Source: Gracilariopsis chorda (Eukaryota; Rhodophyta; Florideophyceae; Gracilariales; Gracilariaceae). From it: a stretch of 64,000 nucleotides of DNA. Under the pieces are notes generated by a model. That model was not told where the DNA came from, did not search any database, and was given only the letters and a program-made list of their open reading frames with translations. Made by a program: the position numbers and the translations under genes. Below, piece by piece: positions 42,443 to 53,806 of this stretch (position 1 is the first letter of the stretch; each line of letters starts with the position of its first letter). The stretch is from contig NBIV01000043.1 in the NCBI GenBank assembly GCA_003194525.1, forward strand, positions 310,001 through 374,000, given 5' to 3'.

Positions 42443-42653
42443 GTTTCTTCGACCTGCCCTACTCTGCGCACAAGCAGGGTGCTCAATCCGTACGAGACGT
42501 CCCAGGGAGGTTAGTGACAAACGCGATATGTGTTCACCAGTTGACCCCTGCTGGCCTCTTGCGGGATATCAGCTCGATCTTACGCACGCACGCAAACGAA
42601 GAACATAGAAAAGAAATGAAAGTTGGAAAAGAGCGACGTCTGCAATATGTCGA

Positions 42654-42671
42654 CGCTCTGGGCCCATAACC
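42654..42671 (-). other. Primer-binding site of element G (half-tRNA type)
   Basis: The minus strand reads GGTTATGGGCCCAGAGCG directly after the 5' LTR. Its complement CGCTCTGGGCCCATAACC matches the anticodon arm of eukaryotic initiator tRNA-Met around the CAU anticodon rather than the 3' CCA end, as in Drosophila copia. Confidence 0.8.
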
Positions 42672-43430
42672 TCTTATTGCAAAGAGAGGTTAGACCTCAA
42701 CCAGATAAGAAAAAAAGAAAACGAAACAAAACAAAGATGAAGGTTGCCAGGCTTGGGTCGGGTTTACTTGGAGGTGCCTCAAGCACAATACTTATATCAC
42801 TTTGAGACACCACCTACAACTTTCACTAAAACCTAAACCACTAAGCAGGGACACCCAATACCACCAATCATCATCTAACATAACACAATCATGCATGTAG
42901 AAACTCACGGCATCATGTGGCAACCATGCACAACAATGTGCCAGCGCACACTAATCAGGCACAATATGTGCCAGCGCATGCCAACAAAGCACAACAAGTC
43001 ACGTGCATGTACATTACCATGACGCAGTACAAATTCACATGCCAACACATCTAGAAGCATACTCTATCATAACCTCATGTCGAGCACGTGCAATCGCACA
43101 TATGCACACGTCAGCAACAATGACCAACACCTGTAAACTGCACCCGTCACAAGCACTCCTTTGCACAGCACACAATTACACTGCGCCAAGTGTGCCGTCA
43201 TGTTCCATTGGTCCAGAGACTCCGTACCACTTCTTAACCTTGTAATGCATAAGGGAATTTGCAGTAGCCAATCGTATATCCGTTTCACGTTGCGTTTGAG
43301 CACAGGAACATATTCAATTTTGCAAACCACGTGCTCAAAAGTACCCATCGTCATATGCAGGTTTGTTTCCAAGTAGTTGACCATGAGCTCAGAGCACTAC
43401 CAGGCACTCGACCATGTCCTAACATCAACA
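42672..43430 (-). repeat. 5' LTR of element G (family C)
   Basis: This 759-bp partner of 38939-39697 has its terminal TG changed to TC on the primer-site side. Confidence 0.9.
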
Positions 43431-43805
43431 ACTAGCACATACGGTGACACGCCATTCGTGGAGTGCGGCACTCTATTGCGAACATAAATAACATGTTTTA
43501 GTGCAGACGACCACAAACATTCTGGAAGATTTGCTTGAATGAGCAAAGCTCGGGCAGCTTCCACCATAGTGCGATTGATGCGCTCGGCAATAGCATTATG
43601 TTCTGGGGTATACGGTGGAGAAAACGATACCTCCTGGAGACCATTTTCGGGATTCTGCTGCAAGGCAATGTACTCTTCTGCCTTGTCAGAGTGCAGTTTT
43701 CGAATAAGCACATGTTCTCCTCCAAGCTGTTTGAGCTTCTGCCCTACACCCAAGAACACTGGTGCAATCTCAGACCTATGCATCATGAACCCAAATACTG
43801 CATAT
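43431..43805 (-). pseudogene. Element E integrase segment between insertions G and D
   Basis: The minus frame (43786-43431) encodes the distal integrase core: LRKLHSDKAEEYIAL (the usual SDNAEEY Asn is Lys), FSPPYTPEHNAIAERINRTM with the catalytic Glu, and NRVPHSTNGVSPYVLV. It is bounded by the G target duplication on the left and by the D LTR on the right, and resumes at 57309. Confidence 0.88.
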
Positions 43806-43962
43806 TGTTGACGTTGACACGTGTTCGAGTGCCTGCTGGCCTTGGGACATCATGGTACACCACTTGGAAGCAAAGTTTCTTTTAACGATGGGCTGTTTTT
43901 GGCACCTGCTTCGCAAAAGCGCATATGCGCCTGTGCCAAAACCCAACGTGAAACTGGCATAT

Positions 43963-43978
43963 GATTGGCTACTGCAAA
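43963..43978 (+). promoter_or_regulatory. Conserved inverted CCAAT block in LTR
   Basis: GATTGGCTACTGCAAA (TTTGCAGTAGCCAATC reversed) recurs in LTR families A, B, C, D and E at a similar place, each time close to a copy of the GCGCATATGCGC palindrome or a variant. Conservation across otherwise diverged LTRs suggests a promoter or enhancer function. Confidence 0.6.
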
Positions 43979-44475
43979 TGCTCATATGCAGTATAGTGGT
44001 TACAAGTGGTGTGGAGTGTATGGACGATGGGCACGGCTTGGGACACTTGGCACAAGGTAACTGGATGATGCATGTCACATAGAATGTTTCTGCCTGTGAT
44101 GTACAGGTGCATGACACTACTGGTGACATGTGCCAATAGTGTACGGCACGTGCCAGGCACGCAATCATATTATGGTAATGGACTTAGGGCAATGTAGCAT
44201 ATGCAGTGTCATGCGAATTTGTGCTTTGTCATGGTTGTGATGATGCAAGTAAGTGATTATACGGTGATATGGCATGCTGGCACAATGCTGGCATGACAGT
44301 TTCACTTACTGTGCTTCGTTGGCATGTGCTGGAATATTGTTATCCATGGTTGCAGTAAGCTGTTACGCACTTGCCCAACCCTAATTATGTTATGTTTCAA
44401 TGTTATTGGTAGTATTGGGTGTCCGCACTTAGTGGTATAGGGTTTTCTTGTAGTCGTAGTGGAACAAAGATCTGC

Positions 44476-44482
44476 TATATAA
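44476..44482 (+). promoter_or_regulatory. Probable TATA box of element D
   Basis: TATATAA in the context CTGCTATATAAGTTGC, 126 bp before the LTR end. The same CTATATAA occurs in families B and F. Transcription would then start near 44505, leaving a short R-U5. Confidence 0.55.
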
Positions 44483-44608
44483 GTTGCAAATGCTGCAGCT
44501 CCAAGTAAACCATCCGCCAAGCCTGGCAACCTTCACTTTTACTTTTCTTGTTTCTTTGTTTCTTTCTTTTCCTTCCCTACCGTAGCCCAACTTACATTTA
44601 AATTTACA

Positions 44609-44626
44609 GGTTATGGGCCCAGAGCG
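44609..44626 (+). other. Primer-binding site of element D (half-tRNA type)
   Basis: GGTTATGGGCCCAGAGCG starts at the first base after the LTR and is identical to the sites of G and E. It is complementary to the initiator tRNA-Met anticodon arm. Confidence 0.82.
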
Positions 44627-45401
44627 TCAATTCTTCGCAGACGTCGCGGTCTATTGATTTCATTTCTTTTGCGTTCAACGAAGCTGTCCTAGCGAGAAGT
44701 TTTGCGTATCTTGTCGAAGTACAGGTGTTGTGGTGACAGTAGGCAAAGCGTTCAGAGACCCCTTCTCTGGTAAGCCGACCTGCGCCTGATTCGATCCCTG
44801 CTCCTGTGCTTTAGCGGACGAGGAAGACCGCGCTATTTTCCTGCAAGTGACCAGTGGGGGAGTATAGGTGAAAACTTATGGCGAGAGTTATTAAACTTCC
44901 CTGGGAAATCACGTAAGGATTGTAAAGCCCCTCGTTCTGAAGTGCGCAGAACAGGGTAGGTCAGAAGAATTTCGTACCTCACCTGGAGAGAGTTACCAGG
45001 GTCCCGGGGTTCAACCGTTAGGGTAGCGGAGATAGTGTCTCCTGTCAGTGCGCCTGCTTTAACGAAGTTACTTTCTTTTCCGAGTGTGCTTCAGAGCCAC
45101 TTGTGAGTATACTCCAGGTGTAGAGGACCCGACCTCCACCTGTGATTCGCGTACCAGACGCGTCTGGACGAGCGTTGAGACTTGGTTACACGGTCTCCGC
45201 TGGCGCCCTCGCTGTTGAGTGTCGAGTATTCTCCACTCCAGTACCTCAATTTTGTGTGACATCAGCTTCAAGTCCATAGCTGTGCTCAGATCAAGCATCC
45301 CCAACTGCTTCTGATCTATCATTTAAGCATCGAGTCCCTCACTCTGGTTCATTTTCATATCATTTTCGTCGAATTTTGGTGGCTGAACTCCTTCTGGAAC
45401 A
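44627..45401 (+). other. Leader of element D
   Basis: This is 775 bp of untranslated leader between primer site and gag ATG. It contains the conserved two-hairpin element (44973-45054). No long ORF on the sense strand was seen. Confidence 0.7.
44973..45054 (+). promoter_or_regulatory. Structured leader element of D
   Basis: It contains CCTGGAGAGAGTTACCAGG (stem CCTGG/CCAGG) and GGAGATAGTGTCTCC (stem GGAGA/TCTCC), separated by GTCCCGGGGTTCAACC and TAGGGTAGC. It is shared with G, E and J. Confidence 0.6.
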
Positions 45402-47765
45402 ATGTCTGACTCCGAAGTTGAGTCTGAAACCACCTCTGGTGTGAAGATCCCACGCTTCCATGGTAAGCGCGGAGAAGATTACACCCTCTGGCGACACCGG
45501 TTACGAGCCGCATGTCGTATTAAAGGTGTCTGGAATGTCGTTTTGGCGAGTTCGGAGGAGTCGTCTACCGCTACAATGACGCAGGCGTTGGGTTCTAGTG
45601 CAACCCAGACTCCCTCCCGTGTACTTGCAAAACGTGAAAAGGCGTGTGCAATCATCATTTGTGCACTTGGAGATGCCCCACTTCGTGTTGTTATGGACGT
45701 CGATGATGACCCCGGCCGGATGCTTCAGCTTCTGGATGCACGATATGCCTCAAATAGGACTGTATCTCGTAACGCCGTACAGACCCAGCTGTTCAGAATG
45801 TCTTATAACGGCCAGAACATGTCCGAGTATGTGGACCAGTTTGCATCTCTTTTCTCCAAATTGGATCGCATGGGAAAGAATGCTGCTATTCCTGAGTCTC
45901 ATAAGGCCCCTATGTTGCTCGCATCTATTGACCCCAACTGCTCCTTGGAGTAACTTGCCGCAGCACTTAGGACCAAGGAGATCTCCGAACTGACCTGGGA
46001 CTATGTGGCAACCACCCTAATTGATGAATACAATGCTCGTCAAATGGGATCTGGCAGTGCAGGGAGAGGTCGCAATCGCAAGAAGAACAAGAACAAAGGT
46101 AGTTCCCGAATGGGTGGACACAGCAAACTAGCCAATTGGTCTGAAATTGATGGTAATGCGTCAGATTCCACCGCCGTGAATGACTCAAATGGCCGTGCAT
46201 ATGCTGCGGGAAGGAAAAACGGATACCACTGCACATTCTGTGAGCGTGATGGACACACCCAAGACCGGTGTCACATGAATCCAGACAACCCTGACAACCA
46301 TTTGCCACAAGCAATCTTGGATCAACTGAGGCTGAACCCAGTTGCAAAGCCCAGGCGTTCTGGCAAATCGCCACAGAAGGCATCCAAGGTTGAGATTGTC
46401 GGTGTTGCAAGTGAGAAGTCATCAGTGGTACCTCCCACTAAGAGTTCCATCGACACCTATGCAGACAGCGGTGCCACCGCTCATTTCTTCTGTTCTGTAT
46501 CTGCGTTCGTTCAGACACATTGATGGACATACCACACAAGACAATTGAACTTGCAGACAACACCACGGTCACTGCCAAGCAACAGGGAGAGGTTATAATC
46601 CCCTTCTCGGATGTGAACATCAGGTTGTCTGAAGTGTTGCTCGTTCCCAATCTTGGGTATAACTTGGTGTCTGTGGGTCGACTTGCTGATAAGGGCATCC
46701 AATCATTGTTTTGTGATAAGGAAATAAGCCTACAACATACAGATGGGTTTGAAATTGGACGAGGGCCTCGTCATTATCGCTCCCGTTTATACACCCTTCC
46801 CAACCCTGAAGACCATACCGACATTCCCAGGATGCTTACTGCGACGAACAACCACATAAGTTCACTCTGGCATCGCCGACTGGCACATATGAATGAACAT
46901 GATCTACGAAAAGTTCATGAACATGTTGACAGGGTGCCAAAGATCCAACGACTGGAGGAGGTATGTCGACCATGCCGCCTTGGCAAAGCTCATAAACTGC
47001 CATTTCAGGGACAGTTTGAACGAGCCAAGCAGGTTGGGGACGTGGTGCACTCCGACATAATTGGTCCATTGGTGCCATCATTCCCGGACCGATTCCGGTA
47101 TGCATCCGGATTTGTCGACGATCACTCACGATATGCGGTAATTGGGTTCATGATACACAGATCCGAGATCGTGGAAGTGTTCTTAGGGGTGAAACAGAAG
47201 CTCAAACAGCTTGGAGGAGGGCATGTGCTCATTCGTAAACTGCACTCTGACAATGCAGAGGAGTACATCGCCTTGCAAGAGAATCCCGACAATGATCTCG
47301 AGGAGGTATCTTTTTCTCCACCGAATACCCCAGAACAAAATGGCATTGCAGAGCGCATCAATCGCACCATGGTGGAAGCTGCCCGAGCTTTGCTAATTCA
47401 AGCCAGTCTCCCAGAGTGTTTGTGGTCGTACGCCTTAAAACAGGTTATTTACATATGTAATAGGGTACCACACTCAACAACTGGCGTGACTCCATATGTC
47501 TTAGTGACTAAAAATAGGCTTTCTTGAAGCATGTCAAAGTGTTTGGATGTGCTGCTTACGTATTAAAAATGAACCTGGACACCAAGTTTGAGTCTCGTGC
47601 ACTTGAGGGAGTGTACTTGCAGACTCTTGAGCATGGTGTTTACGAGGTCCTAGTGTTAGGTGAAGACGATATTCCTCGAATAGTAAGGTCGCGTCATGTC
47701 ACCTTTGATGAATCTAGGTTCCCTGGTGCACCGTATCTAAGCAATTACATGGATCATGAGAGTGC
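45402..47765 (+). pseudogene. Element D gag, protease and integrase (first half)
   Basis: The gag ATG at 45402 starts MSDSEVESETTSGVKIPRF. Gag runs to a TAA near 45951 that replaces one serine codon, then continues in the same phase (46005-46523) with the knuckle CTFCERDGHTQDRC and protease motif TYADSGATAHFF. A one-base loss near 46515 shifts into 46520-47527: GAG-pre-integrase (LWHRRLAHMNEHDL) and integrase (HSDIIGPL, FVDDHSRYAV, SDNAEEYIAL, NGIAERINRTM). A second shift near 47520 leads to 47524-47765, the integrase tail (VFGCAAYVLKM). Element J interrupts it at 47766. Confidence 0.9.
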
Positions 47766-48544
47766 TGTTGAAAGTTGAAAGCAAGTTGAGGGGATGGAAG
47801 GGAAGTTCGCCAGCTCTGGCTTGGATTTACTTGGAGGTCCTTCAGGCACATCTTATATACCACTCTAAACTCGAATTGCGCGGGAACACCAACTACAAGT
47901 AAAACCTAAACCACTAAGCAGGGACACTCAATACTACCAATCATCATCTAACATGACATAGCCAGCTCAGCACAACCTCATTACATCAACGCACACCAAC
48001 GCACCAACGTTCCGTAATAGTTACGTGCATACACATGACCATGACAAGGCACAAATTCACGACTCCAACACACGCCAGCACATGCCAACACATCACGGTA
48101 AGTCAACACGTCACGGTAAGTCGGCACGTAACCTGTGGTGTTAGTGCCATGTCATCAAGTGCCAATGCACACAACACCCACGTCATCAATATACCCGTGC
48201 ATGTGTAAACCTGTTGACAGTGCATGCGCACCTTACCATTGTACCAACCACTGCTGTACCACTTGTACCAGGTGTCAACCACTTCACCAGTATCCCCTGC
48301 ACACAACGTACACTGTGACCACTGTAGTAGCTGGACACGTGGGTGTGTCCAACCGATCCAGTTATGCCATACCACTTGTACGCACCACGTTGCATATGTA
48401 CATTTGCAGTAGCCAATCAGAAGCCAGTTTCACGTTGGGTTCGCGCACACGCGCATATGCGCTTTTGCAGAGGTACCCTCCAAAACAGCCCATGCTCCCC
48501 GGAACATTTGGTTTTTAGTGACAGCACAGGTACTACTGCCAACA
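47766..48544 (-). repeat. 3' LTR of element J (family D)
   Basis: Plus-strand ends are TGTTGAAAGTTGAAAGC and CTGCCAACA. A polypurine tract (sense AGAGGGGGG) lies next to it at 48545-48554. Confidence 0.93.
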
Positions 48545-48564
48545 CCCCCCCTCTGTCACTGACT

Positions 48565-51500
48565 TCAAAGGTCAAAGGGGAGCAAGCCACAGTCACCGCG
48601 GAACCTTGCCAGCTTAACTCGACCGAGCGCTTTCGTCAGCATATCGGCAACCATGTATTCCGTGGAACAGTACTGCAACTGGACGGCTTTGTCGCGTAGA
48701 GCCTCTCTGGTGAAGTGAAAGCGAATATCAATGTGCTTAGTACGCTTGTTCACAACTCCATTTCGAGCAAGGTCGATGCAACCTTGGTTGTCCACGTACA
48801 CAGTTGTGGGCTCAACCATTTGCGTCACTGACTAATCCACGTGCAGTCCACTTGCGTTGCCAATGCCACTCCACAGTCGTCTCAGCCAGATCGCCTCCCT
48901 CGTCCCACTGCACAGACTCACATACTCAGCCTCAGCGCTGGACAATGCAACTACTTCCTGTTGGCGCGAGCTCCAAGACACAGGAGCACCGCACATCATG
49001 AACACATACCCACTGGTGGACTTGCGGTTGGATGTATCACCTGCCCAGTCAGAGTCTACGTATCCATACAGCTGAGTATCAGTGGTGTGGCCATAAGTAA
49101 GTCCGAAGGAGCGAGTGCCATTGAGGTAACGCAGAACACGCTTGACCGCTTTCCAATGAGTCTCTCCAGGGTTCTCGACATACTTGGCTAGCTCGGACAC
49201 TGCAAACGAGATGTCCGGTCGAGTGCCAACAGAGAGATACATCAGACAACCGATCACCTGGCGATACGGGATGTTCGTCAGAGGCTCCTCTGCCTTAGTG
49301 AGGTCAACACCGGAGTCCATGGGAGTGTCCATTGGTTTGCACTGCAACATGCCAAAACGTTCTAAGACCTTACGCGTGTATGCAGACTGTGTCAGGTACA
49401 GCAGTCTTTTGGATCGATCACGATGGATCTCGAACCCAAGTACCATGCGCGCTTCACTGAGATCCTTCATCTGAAAACGTTTTGACAGTTCACGCTTTAC
49501 GCGATTCATTGTCTCCATACTTGGACTCGCAATGAGCAAGTCGTCCACATAAAGAGCAATGATCACAAGCGCTCCCAGTACCTCTCCGGTGTAGACGCAC
49601 TCGTCTGCAACGTTTGGCTTCAGACCCATCCAACCCACGAGGAACAAGTACATCTTTGCAAACCACTGCCTTGATGCCTGTCGTAGCCCATAGATGGCTT
49701 TCTTGAGAAGGCATACCAAGTCCTCGTTCCCAGGTTTGATGAATCCGTCTGGCTGCTCCATGTAAACAGTCTCTTCCAGGTCGCCATTCAAGAATGCAGT
49801 CTTCACATCCATCTGGTGCAGATGATAGTCCTGCACTGCTACAATGGACAGAATCATTCTAATGGATGTGAATTTGACCACTGGTGCATACGTCTCGGAG
49901 AAGTCTACACCTTCGATCTGCAGAAACCCTCGAGCCACCACACGAGCCTTGTACCTCACCGTCGGTTCATCGTTGTCGCCAGCCTCATATTTTTGCACAA
50001 ATACCCACTTGGATGATATCACGTTGCTGTCAGCTGGCCTTGGCACTAACTCCCATGTTTCATGCTCCATCAGAGACTCGTACTCACTGTTCATGGCCTT
50101 GGTCCACGCTTTTGAATCAGGACGTGATACCGCATCCGAGTATGAGGATGGGATGTCATCACTGGCAGTGAGTAGGGCAGTTCCGTGCCACCACGAGGTA
50201 GGCGCTCTACGCTCACGAGTGGATCTCCGAAGTGGTGGTGGATCTGGTACGTCTGGCTCAACTTCTGTCTCAGCTGTGGGCTCATCGTGGCCACTGCCTG
50301 AAGCTTCTTCTGGTGGAGTATATGGTGCAGCGGGTTCAACTTGGGCAGCATCGGTGGGTGTAGTAGAGGTGGAGGTGATGTTTGATTTCGGCTTGTCCGA
50401 GATGTCGATCTCAGCATAGTCGTCATCATTAACGTGGTCAGTACCTTGATCTGAACCACTACATTCGTCAAACCTCACATCCCTCGACACAACCACCTTC
50501 TTCTTTTGCGCATCTTACAGTTTGTAACCGTTCGATCCAGATGTGTACCCAATAAAGATCGCCTCCACGGCACGTTGCTCCAGCTTCTTCAGCTTGTGGT
50601 CCACCACTTTGTACCAGCACCGGCTACCGAACACACGCAGATTGCTCAAGTCAGGTTCATATCCACTCCACATCTCGAGTGGTGTCACGTCACTCGGAAG
50701 GGCCTTGCAGGTGACTCGATTGCGCACATACACTGCAACGTTCAATGCTTCAGCCCAGAAGCTCTTTGGCAGTTTCTTGTGATGCAGCATCGATCTCACC
50801 AAGTCCATTAGTGTTCGTTTGAACCGTTCGGCCAGACCATTCTGATGTGGATTGTAAGGCACCGTTCGCTGATCTTCAATACCGTGACGTTCAAGCTCTT
50901 GTGAAAACTTCTTTGACACATATTCACCAGCATTGTCTGTGCGTAATGCATGTAGCACAGACTCACGTGCAGTGATGGTTTTCACATGTCGGTCACTCTG
51001 ATTTTGAACCATCTTGAGCCACTTCACGAACACGTGGAACACCTCATCCTTGGTCTTGAGCATGTACAAGAAGCAAAAAACGGGAGTGATCATCGATGAA
51101 TGTGACGAAGTAGCGTGAACCTCCCAAGGAACCTACTTGGATTGGACCACAAATGTCCGAATGCACTAGGTCCAATGCGTGCGAAGCCTGTTCCCCCCCT
51201 TGCTTGGGAGTTGGAGCACGTGTAGATTTTCCCACTACACAAGAGTCACACACATCCATCCATTGATTCAAGTCCACATTCAGCCCTGACACAACAACGT
51301 TACGAGCCATGTGTTTGATACCATCCACATTCACATGAGCCATTCGAGCATGCCATAGTGACAGGTCAGTCACAAGTGCGTTGTCCATGTCTTCTGGTAC
51401 TTCAATCGCGGTACATAGGTAGTACAGTCCTTTGATGCGACGGCCCTGGGCGATCATGGTGTTGCCTTTGTATACACGTACTTGGTTTTGTCAAACACCA

Positions 51501-52590
51501 CTCGCGCACCAAGGTCACACATCGCAGATACTGACAGCAGATGATACCTTAAATTCGGTACATGCACTACTTCACCCAACCGGTACTTGCTCTTACGCCC
51601 TTCAACAGTGAGATCGAGGTGGACACTGCCATGACCAAGAGACTCCAGCTTCGAGTCATTACCGATGCTCACACCGGCAGACTCTCTTTTGCTATAACTG
51701 TCAAACATGGACTCGTCATACGTCATATGGGCGGTGGCACCAGAGTCAATAATCCAGTCACTGATACTTTCTTCCACAGAACCTGTCGCAATGAGACGAA
51801 CAAAGTCAGAGTCACTGTCACATCCTCGTTTCTCGTTTCCGAGATCGGTCTGCACAGCTGGGTTTGCGGCAGCACTCTGCTCTTTGCTAGCTTCGTCACG
51901 TTGTCTCTTGAAACAGTTTCTCTGGATATGCCCCTTCTTACCACAGTAGTAGCACACCATGGACGTCTTTCGTGACTGCGCACCGACCAAAGCCGTGTCA
52001 CTTCCGGACTCCTCCTTGGCACAATCGTTCATTCGCTGTTCCTCTTGCAGCAAACGACTCTTCACAAACTCTAAATCGAGTTTGCGATCACTAATCGTGG
52101 TGTCAATAGCGACAATGAGGTGTTCGAAGCGGTCTGGTAGCCCACATAGGATTGCCATAGCGATGTCTTCTTCCTCAAACACTACGTCCATGCTCTTAAG
52201 ATCCGATGCAAGATGACGAACACGATTGATGAAGTGTAATATTTTCTCATCATCTCGCATCTTGGCTGTGTAGAAGGCACGTCTTGCATTGATTCGGTTG
52301 AGCAGCGTTTTACGCTGGAACACATCGCAAATGGCTTTCCACATTTCCGCAGCATTCTCGGTATCCCTCACATGGTCCAAATGCTCATCACTAATGCTGA
52401 GACCAATAACAGCCCTGGCCTTGGCGTCTTTCTTCTTCCATGCTGACAACTCGTCATCTTCCGTAGGCCTGGTTGATTCAAGATGGTCATCGAGGTCCTT
52501 GAGTGCCAGCAGCACCTCAACCTTTTGCTTCCATACATGGAAGTTATCCTCGCCCAACTTTTCAATCTTGATGCCACCGAATGAATCCAT
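48565..52590 (-). pseudogene. Element J gag-pol
   Basis: Gag starts at 52590 (MDSFGGIKIEKLGEDNFHVW), with knuckle CYYCGKKGHIQRNC and protease motif WIIDSGATAHMT (frame 52590-51454). A shift near 51465 leads to 51457-51044 (GAG-pre-integrase LWHARMAHVN, CDSCVVGKS; integrase HSDICGPI, FIDDHSRF). A slip in a T-run near 51080 leads to 51093-50515 (LRTDNAGEYVS, NGLAERFKRTLMD). A stop near 50515 separates the RT frame 50496-48832 (MDVKTAFLNGDLEE, LYVDDLLIAS, YVDSDWAGD, SSAEAEYVSL). A last stop near 48829 precedes 48828-48565 (VDNQGCIDLARN, HIDIRFHFTRE). That is four lesions in an otherwise complete copia polyprotein of about 1340 codons. Confidence 0.93.
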
Positions 52591-53788
52591 GCTTGGTAGA
52601 TGTCAACAAACACCACAGGTGCGATGAAAGACCTACGGCACTTAAGTAGTACAAAAATGGCAACAACGACAACAATAACAACAAAAACAACGACAACAAC
52701 AATAACAAAACTTCAAATTCGGGCGCACTGACGAAAGATACTACCTCCACTACACTAGGGTGTCGGACCCCTGGCCCCCGGATATGCTCCGGGTACAAGA
52801 CGTCTTCTTCTGTCTTCCCTCTCCTACGTCTAAGGAGAAGATGCGTCGCTCTTTACGAGGCTTCCAGAGGATGGTTAATGACCCAAGATATGCCTTCACC
52901 AAGTATAACCCTCTCTGGCCTCTTGCAAGAACTTGCGCGACCTTGAAACTGAAGCTACTATGGCAACCAAAGTACGCTGCTAACGCGCAACCACTTAAGG
53001 TCACACGCGGCCTGATCCTAAGAAGGAGGTCAGCCTACGCCACGTCGCCTCCCCGCACAAACGCCCAAGGGTCAGATGCACGGATCAAAAGGTTATGGAA
53101 TACCTTCGCAACAGCCCAAGAATCCCGACACGCAGTCAGGATCAAAACAAATAACTCAATCACCCGCACCAGCGCAGTACGCCACGGCACCCCGTCCACA
53201 GATGCACCCGCTGAACTCACCAGGTCTTAACGACCGTCACCGTTATCTGTCCAAATGGACCGGTGGGAAGCCGCTCGACAGTACATCCGCTTTGGTTCAA
53301 GGCGCCAGGCTCACGTCCCCGGATACCTGGAATCACCCAAAGTAACCCGGATCAACCGCTCGTCGCACTGGAAACCAGATGATGACCAAGAAACACGAAA
53401 TACAAACAACTGCTGAGCACACGATCACGGAGCCCAGACTTCGAAACTAGACCGACTAGACCCCACGGATACGACCCGACAAACGACTCGGGGATCCCAA
53501 AACACAAGATAGAGGGAGTGTCACACACAAAGTAGATAGCGATCGACAACACGGGCAACAACGGAGGCCCAACTCAACAACGATAGGAAGTAAACGTCGA
53601 ACCACTACCACCACAACGCCCTCAGGGAGGAACGCAAACCAAAGGAGAATGATCAACACCGACCAACAATGAGATCAAGACACCCGACGCAACGACGAAA
53701 GAGGCAACAACGGCGAAACGGATGAACGGCGGTGAGGGAGAGCGGCGACAGACGAGCGATACGGAAAGGGATAGCGGCAGCGGTCAGC
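52591..53788 (-). other. Long leader of element J
   Basis: Between gag and the primer site lie about 1.2 kb without a supported gene. It includes an (AAC)n-like simple repeat (about 52655-52712) and the structured element shared with D, E and G (52721-52798). The rest has no recognised similarity within the window. Confidence 0.7.
52721..52798 (-). promoter_or_regulatory. Structured leader element of J
   Basis: Sense-strand hairpins are CCCGGAGCATATCCGGG and GGAGGTAGTATCTTT. They sit at the same relative positions as the CCTGG/CCAGG and GGAGA/TCTCC stems of D, E and G but with different, still pairing bases (G-U pairs in the second). Confidence 0.6.
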
Positions 53789-53806
53789 GGGGCTGGGCCC
53801 ATAACT
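53789..53806 (-). other. Primer-binding site of element J
   Basis: The minus strand reads AGTTATGGGCCCAGCCCC after the LTR. It shares TTATGGGCCCAG with the other elements, again fitting the initiator tRNA-Met anticodon arm. Confidence 0.75.

Larger units (their letters stand above)
38939..43430 (-). mobile_element. Non-autonomous copia element G (gag-protease, no RT)
   Basis: This 4492-bp element has 759-bp LTRs (38939-39697, 42672-43430) and a perfect ACTAG duplication (38934-38938, 43431-43435). The primer site GGTTATGGGCCCAGAGCG (minus, 42654-42671) and the polypurine tract next to the 3' LTR are intact. The only gene is one 776-codon frame with gag and protease. Integrase core, RT and RNase H are missing, so movement would need enzymes from a relative such as D or E. 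Confidence 0.92.
43806..44608 (+). repeat. 5' LTR of element D (family A)
   Basis: It starts TGTTGACGTTGACACG and ends TTTAAATTTACA. It holds palindrome GCGCATATGCGC (43919-43930), AACGTGAAAC, inverted CCAAT block GATTGGCTACTGCAAA (43963-43978) and a TATA box near 44476. Confidence 0.93.

Noticed and set aside
44609..44626. Possible tRNA gene because of the tRNA-like GGGCCCATAACC sequence
   Set aside because: Only the anticodon arm is matched and it always sits next to an LTR, so it is a primer-binding site.
52760..53230. 156-codon plus-strand frame in the J leader
   Set aside because: It is antisense to the element, has a GTG start, and includes the structured leader block. No protein similarity was seen.
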